Assembly (NCBI GenBank): GCA_037176885.1
Contig: JAWWNJ010000041.1
Coordinates: 1 to 64,000, forward strand
Direction: 5' to 3'
Length of the DNA stretch: 64,000 bases
DNA from: Favolaschia claudopus
Taxonomy: Eukaryota; Basidiomycota; Agaricomycetes; Agaricales; Mycenaceae
In this document: in pieces, positions 56,016 to 64,000 of the stretch
How positions within the stretch are numbered: position 1 is the first letter of the stretch
Layout of the letters: every line of letters starts with the position of its first letter
Position numbers and translations under genes: made by a program
The notes under the pieces: generated by a model
What the model was told of the DNA's origin: nothing
The model's database searches: none
The model's input: the letters and a program-made list of their open reading frames with translations, nothing else

Positions 56016-57323
56016 ATGAACGACGACTATCCTCACCCACTGGACGCGCAAGGCATCCGCGACATCTTGTCGTTCCCCCCATCGAACCCTCCAAGACCTG
56101 GCGGTCGCTGCCTCCCTTATTACTACCCCGAAAAAGGCGACGAGAAAACCTGGATGGTTGACCACGACCCCAACAAGCGGTACTACGTCCTGGGCTTGGC
56201 CCATTGCGGTGGTGGTATCTTCACTTCCGCGTAAGTGTTTCATTTTCACCTTGGGCTGCGACGACTGACTTTTTTTCTCCTTTTTAGCGCCAGGGCCAAC
56301 CGCGAAACCAATGGCTTTTCAGGCTACCAGCGCAAGGCGGTGAAGACTTGGGAGGAGGCTGAGCAGGTGTGGCGGGGGTTTCACGACGACCTCCACGGCA
56401 ATGGCTGCCCCGACTTCACCCTTCCCCCCGGCTTCGCTGCACCCACCCCCGTGCACTTTGGCATGTCCTTACGCACAGCGGTCGCTTCCTACCTCCCCTT
56501 GGTCTCCCCCTCCGTTTGTTCGCCTCCGCCATGCCCCTCCACCTTCAGGCCTTGGTCTCCCGTGGGCGCGTCGACGCAGGACGCGCCGACACCGTCGTTG
56601 ATTCCGCGCGCAGCTTCGCGTGCGCCGCCCTCTCCCAAGATCGCACGTTCGCGGCCACCCGTTACGCCCCAACCAGGAACTCAGCCCGCCCCCGGCCTTG
56701 GCTCCCCCTTCTCATCACCTTCCATTCCCTCAAGCGTCTCCCCTTCTCCCCTCCGACCGGTCAGATCGCCCTCCTCCTTTCCCGCCCCATTCCCTACGAT
56801 CTCGCCGCTGGCTGATCTGGGGATCACGCCGCCACCGCCTATCTTGTACCGGTCCCCCATGTACTCGCATACCTCCCCCACCGCGCCGCCCTCGACCGCG
56901 TCTTCTCACCGTCACCGCCGCGCGTCCTCGTCTTCCCTCAGCCGCGTGTCCGATATTCTCACCGACATATCGTCCGTTTCGTCGGGCTTTCTGTCCGACA
57001 TGGAACTCCCTTCGACCACAGCTTCGCCGCGCTCGTCGCCGCGCACCCTGAGTGCGATCGACATGGACGACGACGACGACGAGTATGCGGCGGCGTTCGT
57101 CGGGGCGGACGATGAGATCTGCGCGCCGCGTCTCATGTGGGCTGTCAAGGGGTTGAGGTATGGGTCTTGGGACGACCCTCGGGACGCTGTTGCGGCGGCG
57201 CAGGCGCATGGGATGGGGAGTATGTTCACCCTCATCTCCTCCGTCGACGAGCTCGAGCTTGCGAGCATGCATAACTGGGGCGCTGTCGCGTCCACTCACC
57301 CCGCCGCTTCAAGCTCGGCGTAG
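56016..57323 (+). CDS. Viroplasmin/RNase-H1 N-terminal-like domain protein, 416 aa, 2 exons
   Basis: Exons 56016-56230 and 56288-57323 join in phase. Residues about 50-105 (NKRYYVLGLAHCGGGIFTSA, NGFSGYQRKAVKTWEEAEQV) match the RNase H1 N-terminal/Cauli_VI fold pattern: YYVV..G...GIF.SW......V.GF.G...K.F.T.EEA. Known: that fold binds RNA:DNA hybrids. A long Pro/Ser-rich linker (about 125-330) follows, then an acidic DMDDDDDEYAA stretch and a C-terminal MWAVKGLRYGSWDDPRDAVA, which may be a second, partial copy. No RNase H catalytic domain is present. A role in handling hybrid intermediates or repair during transposition is inference. Confidence 0.65.
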
Positions 57324-57774
57324 TTCTCCCGCCCCTCGTTCGGTTCGCCCGCCCTCGTACATACAATACTACTGCTATCATCGTCGCGTATACATGGACT
57401 AGACTATCTTGTTGTTGTGCTGCACCCTATCCACTTCCCCCACCCCCTTTCTTGGACTCCTCCGCCCTCGCGTTCCGTCATGTTATCCCTGTGTTTGTTA
57501 TCCCTGTGTTTCCTGGACTGATGCATCGTACTATCTTGCTCTCGCTATTTCCTGTTGTTTTTCCTGTTCTTTGTACTTAGCTTTCTTTGTTGTGAATAAA
57601 TGCATTTCTTGTATATTAAAAAAAGGATCGGAAATAAGTCAAGTAAGTAAGAGAATTAAAGTAAGGGCTGAGGCGGGGGTGTGGCGTAGTTTGGGTGGAA
57701 ATCGACGGGGGTGTAAGTATGTAAAGTTAGCCCATTCCTCGCTTCCCATCCACCGTCTGCGAAAACCACCGCCC
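57324..57774. other. Intergenic within the KDZ element
   Basis: C/T-rich then A/G-rich; likely 3' end of the preceding gene and promoter of the next. Duplicated CTGTGTTTGTTATCC near 57487-57512. No gene. Confidence 0.4.
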
Positions 57775-60345
57775 ATGGCAAAGAAGAACAAAAACAAAAA
57801 AGCCACCGACGCCGACGCCCCAAAGAAACGCGGAAATCCTGGCGATTTCAAAGGCACGCGGCGCGATTACTTGATCAGCAAAGTCGAGGATTTCTGTGCT
57901 GCGTCCAACAAAAAGAAAACGCGTGATTTCTGGCCTGGGTTGTTTAACGGGTACTGGAAGCGCTTTCCCTGGGATCTGCCCATGGACGTGGAACCGCCAG
58001 AGGGCCTTCAAGGCTACGGAAAGACGGACGGCGAGCTGACCGGGGAGGAAGTAGAGCTGAAGAAAACGACCATGGAAGAAACAGAGGCGGTGAGTGATGG
58101 GATTGAATTCGTCGCGTGGAAGGCAGCGCTGACGATTGTGTCGCGCGCGTAGAAGATGAAGCGGTGGATGTCGTACAGGCGGACTAACAAGCCGGGCGCG
58201 AGGAACCCATTCGCGAAATGGCTGCGCCAGATGAGCCACATCGAAGAACACGCCCCAAAGCGTATACCGCTCTATCAGGCGTACATGCAAGACGAGGCGA
58301 AAAACGATGAGATAAACAAGGTTTGTGAAGAGCGGTTTCCAGGATTAGTGGGCCAAGGTAAATCGATTGCTGAACGGGCGGCAATCGCGCGCGAGCTGCT
58401 CATGAATGAGTCGGACGAGTTCAAAGAGGATTTGAAGGCGAGGGCGGAGAAGGAGTATGAGGCGGCAATGCGGGCGTACGAGGCGTGCGCTGAGGTCGAG
58501 GCGGACGCGGTTACTGATACGGAATTGCAGAAGGAGTAAGTTCATTGTAATCAGCAAACACAATGTCACTCACCAGCAGAAAGAGCTCGCACGCGACTCG
58601 CCGCAACCGTTCAGCCCCTCCTCGACTCCCTACGAGCTATCACCGGTTGCCAAATCCTTCTAATGTCGGGGGCTATGGTGGCCAACGGCAAATTCGACAT
58701 GCGCTGCATGCACGCGAAGGCCCCTGGGACGCAAGGCCTGGATTTCACCGCATGGGATCCGCCGGCGTTCAAAGGGCTGATGCAACATTGGATGAACTAC
58801 CTTGTTGCTGCCGGTAGGCGCGTTCGCACCTTCGCTGACCACCGACTGATACGGGGACTTTCAGCGAATGAACCCAGCGCAACGGGCCCCCTTCAGCCTA
58901 AAGACACCCTTCCAACGAACGCATCCGCCAGCGAAGACTCGCCAACCGTACCAGCGCCGCTAACCGTACCAGCGCCGCTAACCGTACCAGCGCCGCTAAC
59001 CGCACCGTGTGTCCCGCCGGATGCCCCGCGTACCCGCAGCCGAGGGCGCGGGAAGAAGGATGTCCCGCCTACCCGCAGCCAAGGGCGCGGGAAGAAGACG
59101 GCTAAGAAGGCGGCTCGCAAAAGCGATGCGGACAGCGCAAGTGAGACGGACGAAGACGAAGATGACGACGAAGGAGGCGAGGGCGATGGGGACGAGGGGG
59201 ATGAGGATGGAGATGAGGAAGGCGAAGACGAGGACGAGGAGGAGTACGAGGAAGACGGGGAGGGCGTCGGCGGCGGTGATGACGACGACGACGACGATGA
59301 TTGGGAGGCGCGTCTCATCGCATTGCCCGGCGTCGGCTCGCCGCTCATACGCGCCGTCAAAAGCCTGCCGAGCGCATCGCAAGGGGTTCGCGTGCGGGAG
59401 TTGGAAGTCGGGACGCAGATTTCGCGCGTTCGCGCGACAAACCTAGCGCGGGTGGACGAGAAGATGAAAGAGGGCGTCGTCCTGCCCGAAATTGCGGAAC
59501 TGATGGCGGAGCTCAGAAGCGCTAATAAACGACCGGCGAGCGGAGGTGAGGAACCGGGGGCGAAGCGTCGAAAGCCAAACGAGTGCGACGACGACGACGA
59601 GGGCGGGGGTGCGGTGCCGGTGCGGGCGGCGAAAAAACGCGTTCCACCGGGAGAGGATGAGAACGGTGTGCCCAACTGGGCCACCGATGCCAAGGCCCAG
59701 CTCCTCGACGGGGACGCGGGTGACGATTGGAATGAAATTGTGGCGCTGTGGTGGAGGCTGGAGGAGCGGGCTGATTTCAAGGGGCCGGTAAGCCGAGGGT
59801 TGCTTTCTGACGAACGAATTTAACGGTTAGATTTGTAGGCTAAGGGGATGGCAACGAATTTCCGTCCCAACGAGGTCAAAGGGTGGATTAATCGCGCGCG
59901 CGTCGGTGGCCCTCAACCCGCGATCCTCGATGTCTACGCCTTCGCCTCGACGTGGTGGAAATATTGGGTAGAGATGAATCCTAGGTGGCGGGGTCGAGTG
60001 ACAGGTAAATTGAGGCTCAAGAGGGACGGGGAGGGCGACTGGGTTGCGTTGAGCAAGCAAACGGGTAAAAACGGCTTGCTGAACGTACTTATTTGCCTGC
60101 GCTGGTGGAGGGACGCATTGAAAACGAATGGCGGCGTGGGGTGGAAGGATCCGGTGGCGAACGATTGGGTAGAAGGGGTGAAGGATCTGCGCTGGGTCCT
60201 GGAAAGACTCGAGTAAGTATAGATTCATAATATCCAACCCCACCGTACCTGCCATTGATTGACGCAACCTACCAGTGCTGCCGAAAGCGGAAATGGTGCC
60301 GGTGGTATGCAGAATGGTGAAACGGAGGTGGGGGCTAGTGGTTGA
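57775..60345 (+). CDS. 764-aa acidic, Trp-rich KDZ-cargo protein, 6 exons
   Basis: Exons 57775-58089, 58153-58535, 58584-58813, 58865-59787, 59839-60212 and 60276-60345 join in phase. The N-terminus is Lys-rich (MAKKNKNKKATDADAPKKRG) with RDFWPGLFNGYWKRFPW. The middle has ATVQPLLDSLRAITGCQILL, then TVPAPL three times in tandem and two RTRSRGRGKK-type basic repeats. A run of about 70 mostly Asp/Glu residues follows. The C-terminus is Trp-rich: IVALWWRLEERADF, NEVKGWINRAR, ASTWWKYWVEMNPRW, GDWVALSK and LICLRWWRD. I recall the same order (PLLD..TG..., WW.FE, W..FI..WW) in many uncharacterised Agaricomycete proteins. Function unknown; the acidic tract suggests histone or basic-protein contact. 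Confidence 0.7.
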
Positions 60346-60783
60346 AGGAGTGGAAGGGTTTGGAGGGGTGAATAAGGAGGGGAAGCAGCGAGCCCGCCGT
60401 TGCTGGGTATCCTGAAGTGGGGGGAAAAAAGAGGTGGTGATATGTTTTCTTGAATTGATCGAATCATTTGATTCATATGATTGATGCGCCGGAACTCGGA
60501 ATCCGGACCGCTCAGCCACCACAACTCCGATTCACAAATCCCGATTCATTCGCAACATGCCCGCCGGAAAGTCCCGGTGCTCAATTTATCAAGTCAAGTC
60601 CGAAGCGATCAAAAAAACACTGGAAAATGCCGCTTGCCGAATGCCAATCAACGGCAGGAGGTGCAGAACTGCCGGAGTCCCATCAAATAGCACTGATCTA
60701 CATCAGATCAGTTGATTTTGAACTCCGCTGGCCCATGCCGCTGTCTCCCTCGGCCGCATGACTAAGCCTGGGTAAAGCTTGAC
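60346..60783. other. Right subterminal region of the KDZ element
   Basis: Non-coding; has GATCTACATCAGATCAG (about 60697-60713), resembling the GATCA-type motifs near the left end, a plausible transposase-binding region. Confidence 0.5.
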
Positions 60784-60846
60784 GTTTTTGCAAAACATTT
60801 TGTGCTACACCCAGTACTTTTTGTAAAAAGTCAACTATATGGGCTG
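60784..60846 (-). repeat. Right terminal inverted repeat of the KDZ element
   Basis: Reverse complement begins CAGCCCATATAG and ends GCAAAAAC; it matches the left TIR at 51 of 63 positions without gaps. Confidence 0.9.
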
Positions 60847-60853
60847 GTTCTGT
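60847..60853. repeat. Right target-site duplication of the KDZ element
   Basis: GTTCTGT, identical to 47042-47048. Confidence 0.8.
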
Positions 60854-61350
60854 TCACAAAAACCGGTCGCGACGGCTTCTTCGCGGTCTCAGTCGGCTCC
60901 GATACATGCTCGGATTTACCGATCCCCGCGTCGTGGTGTCCGCTCTCCAGGACTCTGTCTCCTTAGCGGAAGAAGGGAAGTCCGGGTGGGCGGGTGATCT
61001 GCTTATTGTCTTCTCGCGGCTCCCAACCCCCATTCTGCTCAAACCGCGTGATCTGCTCTGCCTGGAGACGATCGAGCAGGTTTGCAAGGACGTGGAGGCC
61101 ATCGTGATTCGTGAATGAAGACCTGCAGGCTGCAGCGCGACATCGACCGGTTGGTTAAAACCACCTGCTTCGGAACCGGGTGGACTTCAATTCGGAGATG
61201 AAGCTCACCGTGGTCACCCGCCGCCTCCGTTTCTATCTGACGGACGTGGTTGTGCCGGCGCACCGCAAGGCTATGACCGGATTACTTCTCGGAGATCACA
61301 ATCTGAGTGTTGAGCGCCTGCGATATGGGTCAAGGTATAGAAACTCTTGC
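60854..61350 (+). mobile_element. LINE 3' part, continuation after the KDZ insertion
   Basis: Plus-strand frames continue the LINE C-terminus: LFTKTG, SRRLLRGLSRLRYMLGFTDP, ALQDSVSLAEEGKSGWAGDL, LPTPILLKPRD, then TRRLRFYLTDVVVP and LLLGDHNLSVERLRYGSRYR. These are the conserved post-RNase-H segments (RRL.LALRYL.Y, ALLDS..L...G.PSW..DL). The copy breaks off after SRYR; no poly(A) is visible. Two frame changes show decay. Confidence 0.7.
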
Positions 61351-62928
61351 CTATGCCTCTACCCCACCGTCATTTCCGCTGCCTCATTCATTCAGTTCGG
61401 TCCCTGCAGCCTTAGTTTCCGTCGCTCCTCCTATGTAGTATTGCTGTTGCCAGGTTCTTCTATTCGTATACAATAGCACACAGTCGACAGTCACTGAACA
61501 CTCTGTCCCAGTCACTGAACACTCTGTCCATGCTGTCTCCCTCAAAATGGTTTGATTTGTAAATATCGAAGTCCAAACCCTCTGCCAAACCCTAGATTCC
61601 TTGGCAATCGTAGCGAGCGGGACCCACATCTGCCCGCTGCGTATGCTTCGCTCGCCATCTGCACCGACTCTAGCGCGATAACACTTCGAAAGTTTGCGAA
61701 ATTCGTGGTATCACGAACCGGTGCAGCTTTCTCTCCACTTTCCATTTAAGGAGTTGCCTATCGGAGTCCTCTCACAGCATGGTGAGAGTCACAGTACGCC
61801 ACGCGCTTCGTTCTCACCAATGAGAAGACTTCCACATAAACCTAGAGCGCCTGACACCATAGGTTACACGGTGATTTTATCGTACCCTATCGCATCTGAG
61901 TGTATCCACTAAAAATTGGTCAATCAGAGTGCAGCTCATCCGGATCCCGATATCCAGTTTGAGCGTCAGACTGTGACACAAACTAAAGGAAAGAGTGGAC
62001 AGTGTATTTATCCAGTTCTTAAACCTGTCCTCGTATCTCTATGGACAATCAGGGCAAGTGGGAAAAATTAGTGAGACATTGTGTTTTGACAATGGCACTA
62101 CAATGCCACCGGAATTAACGAAGGAGGTACGATCTGAATCATCGAATCTTATTTCTCAAGTCTAGAATTCGAAGAGGCCTCGAATGACACCATTGTCACA
62201 ATGTGCCCATGCTGGGGTATAAAATCCACGTCCACTTGTCCTGGCGTGTGTATCAACTCTTCTCAGTTCGAGATGTCAAGCAATATTGAGTTTCGCGTGG
62301 TCATTACTGTTTAAGCATCGTTTCGTGTCACAATTGTACTAATATGCGGCTTTTGTTTCAGCCAACAAACTTCAGCGGAGGAGGCGGTCAAGGCTTACTC
62401 AACCAGGTACTATAATGAGAGTCATTAGGTTTCAACGATCCGCGCCAGGCTGATTCTTCCTCATAGGGCAGCAACCTCAAATTCCAGAATGGTGGGGTCG
62501 AATACGTCGGACAATCCGTTAGAAAAATTGAAGGGTCAAACAGCAAACCGGTATGATTCGAAAGCAACTAGTCATGGTGTGACCTAGTAACGAGTGCGAT
62601 AGGACCAGTACGTCCTCGAATTCGCAGATGGAAGATACAGCAACGTGCCAACTGCTCGGTGTTCGAGGACAAGGTATACACCCTGAATTCGTCGCAGGGA
62701 TCTGCAGGGATACAATACTGACCAGTTCACAGCAAATCTGTCTCTGAGACCGGACCTCCCGCAGACACTTACGATCCGTAGAAAGCCAACGATGGGCTGA
62801 CCCAATTTTTCTTCTTTACTGTAACATTATCGCACAATCCCCATCTCCAAGATGATCATGAAACGTTACTATTGGGAGGAGCTTCTTTTATTTCTACACC
62901 AATGACTACATCAAGATAAAACAGAGTA
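61351..62928. other. 1.6-kb region without a supported gene
   Basis: Contains a tandem 23-bp duplication of CAGTCACTGAACACTCTGTC (61488-61529). A splice-like arrangement around 62340-62780 has no clear reading. Nothing else is recognised. Confidence 0.45.
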
Positions 62929-64000
62929 CTAGACACGCGGACGTAAATTATAACCACATCGAGTCCTTTGATTTTGTCCCGCGCGCGTCTTCACCAACTG
63001 AGCACAGGGACACAAGGCGCCAACACCGTCCTTCTTCTTTCTTCCCTCAATCACATCCGAAAGCCCATGATCTGCATCAGTGTGGATTGGGCTTATATAG
63101 TTTGAACAGGTATAGTCGGTCAGACCCGTTCGACCTAGGAACTGAACACCAGAGGCCTCGGTGAGTCCTTTGATCTCAGCTTTGAGACCAGGACAAATTG
63201 TCTCGCCAACCTCGACCAAAGCATCTGTGCTCTGTAAACGACAGCCTGAGATCAACGTCTGAAACTATCCTGAGTAGATAAACACCACGTACGACTGCCA
63301 TACGGCCAAGGGCTTGGATGTCTGCTGGTGTGTCTCCCCGATGACCAGCGTAGGCCACGTAACTATCACCTTTCCGCCCCCTGGCAGTTGCTTTGCGTGT
63401 TCCTTGAGCGGTCATACTACCGTTGTACTTATAACCACTGATGGAGCTTTCCGCGACGACGCACAGTCCTCACCTTTTCGAGTCGGTGGTTCTTGATTAG
63501 TCGTTCCAGCGTACTTTTAGCACTGAATGGATTATACCGGACGCCCCCGACCTGGATTCATGAGATTCATCCACCTACTGTCAAGCAATTGATAACGTAC
63601 GATTTCGCCAGCACCATTAGGGTGTTTGTGAACCAGACGAACAATGTCTTTACCACAGCGCTCGTAAACATCTTTGCGGAACTTGATCGTCATCCAGTTG
63701 AGGTCTTTTGTCGGATGGAAGTACTTGACAGGCTGAGGAGGCTTGGGCACAGTCCCATTCCGAGGTTGCGGCTAAAACCCTCAGGCTGTTAGTTAGATGA
63801 CGAAGCATAGCGGACTCATACCGGTGGCTTCGGCGGTAATCGATCATCTGGCGCTGCACAAGTGACTGCATGCCCCCTTAGATGCTCCCAGTCCTGCCGC
63901 CTTACGAACACCACCCGTTGAACGCAGCGCTTGCGTGACGGCAAGTTGCAGCAATGCAGACAGCCTTGTGGGACCCTGGTCACATCCTCGAGTGCTGCCC
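62929..64000 (-). pseudogene. Broken gene with HxD motif (dioxygenase-like) and zinc cluster, 5' end off window
   Basis: From the right edge: CLHCCNLPSRKRCVQRVVF, DWEHLRGHAVTC (Cys/His cluster), intron, FHPTKDLNWMTIKFRKDVYE, WMNLMNPG, then RTTNQEPPTRKGED, RKATARGRKGDSYVAYAGHR, DTPADIQALGRMAVVR, TICPGLKAEIKGLTEASGVQ and TCSNYISPIHTDADHGLSDV. The last has an HxD (HTD) metal-binding pattern. I recall this order (GDTYVGYAGHRADTPADIQALGRM, NYISPIHTDAD) from uncharacterised basidiomycete proteins, probably 2OG dioxygenases. A frame change near 63240-63260 and loss of the distal His/Arg half (frame ends at 62929) mark it as a pseudogene. Confidence 0.5.

Larger units (their letters stand above)
47049..60846. 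mobile_element. Complete 13.8-kb KDZ transposon with TET/JBP and other cargo
   Basis: Limits are set by 63-bp TIRs (47049-47111 and 60784-60846) that align without gaps at 51 of 63 positions and begin CA(C/G)CCCATATA. GTTCTGT directly precedes (47042-47048) and follows (60847-60853) the element; removing one copy and the insert restores the LINE frame from SRSMLAVL to LFTKTG. Six genes fill it: KDZ transposase (-), TET/JBP dioxygenase (+), 150-aa protein (+), 181-aa protein (-), viroplasmin-domain protein (+) and 764-aa protein (+). All can be read through without a stop. Known Zisupton-type elements make 8-bp duplications; here only 7 bp are identical, so one base may have mutated. Confidence 0.9.

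Noticed and set aside
56235..57300. Minus-strand and alternative plus frames over the viroplasmin-domain gene
   Set aside because: Shadows of the Pro/Ser-rich linker; they lack any recognisable domain or splice logic.
59121..59300. Long open frames opposite the acidic tract of the 764-aa gene (minus-strand Ser-rich protein)
   Set aside because: An artefact of GAN-rich codons read in reverse; the plus strand has matching splice phases and family-like domains.
47042..60853. Alternative reading of the 47-61 kb block as a cluster of host genes
   Set aside because: The inverted ends, the flanking 7-bp repeat and the LINE resuming on the other side show a single inserted element.

Overview
The window reads as nuclear DNA of a mushroom-forming basidiomycete (Agaricomycetes). 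Coding regions are cut by many short GT-AG introns (about 42-60 nt). The families are typical of that class: F-box/LRR-like genes, PF09820 AAA-ATPase-like and degenerate protein-kinase genes, a standalone nucleoplasmin-like gene, a KDZ-associated cysteine-cluster protein, copia and LINE fragments, and a KDZ transposase. I cannot name a species. This is accessory, repeat-rich sequence; I see no rRNA gene and no conserved housekeeping block.

Layout. 0.1-4.5 kb: frameshifted F-box gene and an intact four-exon AAA-ATPase-like gene. 4.6-6.3 kb: non-autonomous DNA element with near-perfect 110-bp terminal inverted repeats (TIRs) and a 102-bp-arm perfect palindrome, followed by a 29-G homopolymer. 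7.1-16.4 kb: alpha-kinase-like gene, CxC5/CxC6 KDZ-associated protein, two F-box-like genes with frame breaks. 18.2-22.7 kb: 346-bp TA-flanked MITE packed with GATTC/GAATC, standalone nucleoplasmin-like gene, GIY-YIG-like gene, RING gene. 23-27.7 kb: Spt5-like gene and an uncharacterised gene. 28-36.8 kb: copia gag fragment, DyP peroxidase pseudogene, POT transporter relic, 2-kb tandem array. 37-45 kb: MYND gene, CCHC zinc-knuckle gene, copia 3' end with LTR beside a kinase fragment, and a five-exon kinase-like gene.

The main finding is at 47,049-60,846: a 13.8-kb DNA element of the KDZ (Kyakuja-Dileera-Zisupton) class. It has 63-bp TIRs (51/63 matching, ungapped) and a 7-bp direct repeat (GTTCTGT) on both sides. 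It sits inside a decayed LINE whose reverse-transcriptase 3' half resumes on the far side (45.2-47.05 kb and 60.85-61.35 kb). It carries six genes, and all can be spliced into uninterrupted frames: KDZ transposase (1139 aa, minus), a divergent TET/JBP-type 2OG-Fe(II) dioxygenase (547 aa, plus), a 150-aa Arg-rich protein, a 181-aa protein, a 416-aa protein with a viroplasmin/RNase-H1-N-like domain, and a 764-aa acidic and Trp-rich protein. The flanking LINE, F-box and DyP sequences are broken, so the element looks young and possibly functional. The association of KDZ transposases with TET/JBP genes in basidiomycetes is known in general; the set of four extra cargo genes here is what deserves study.

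The right edge (62.9-64 kb) holds a broken minus-strand gene with a second HxD-type motif (I-H-T-D-A-D), probably another dioxygenase-like family. Exon joins were worked out by eye from splice sites and frame continuity; no homology search was run.
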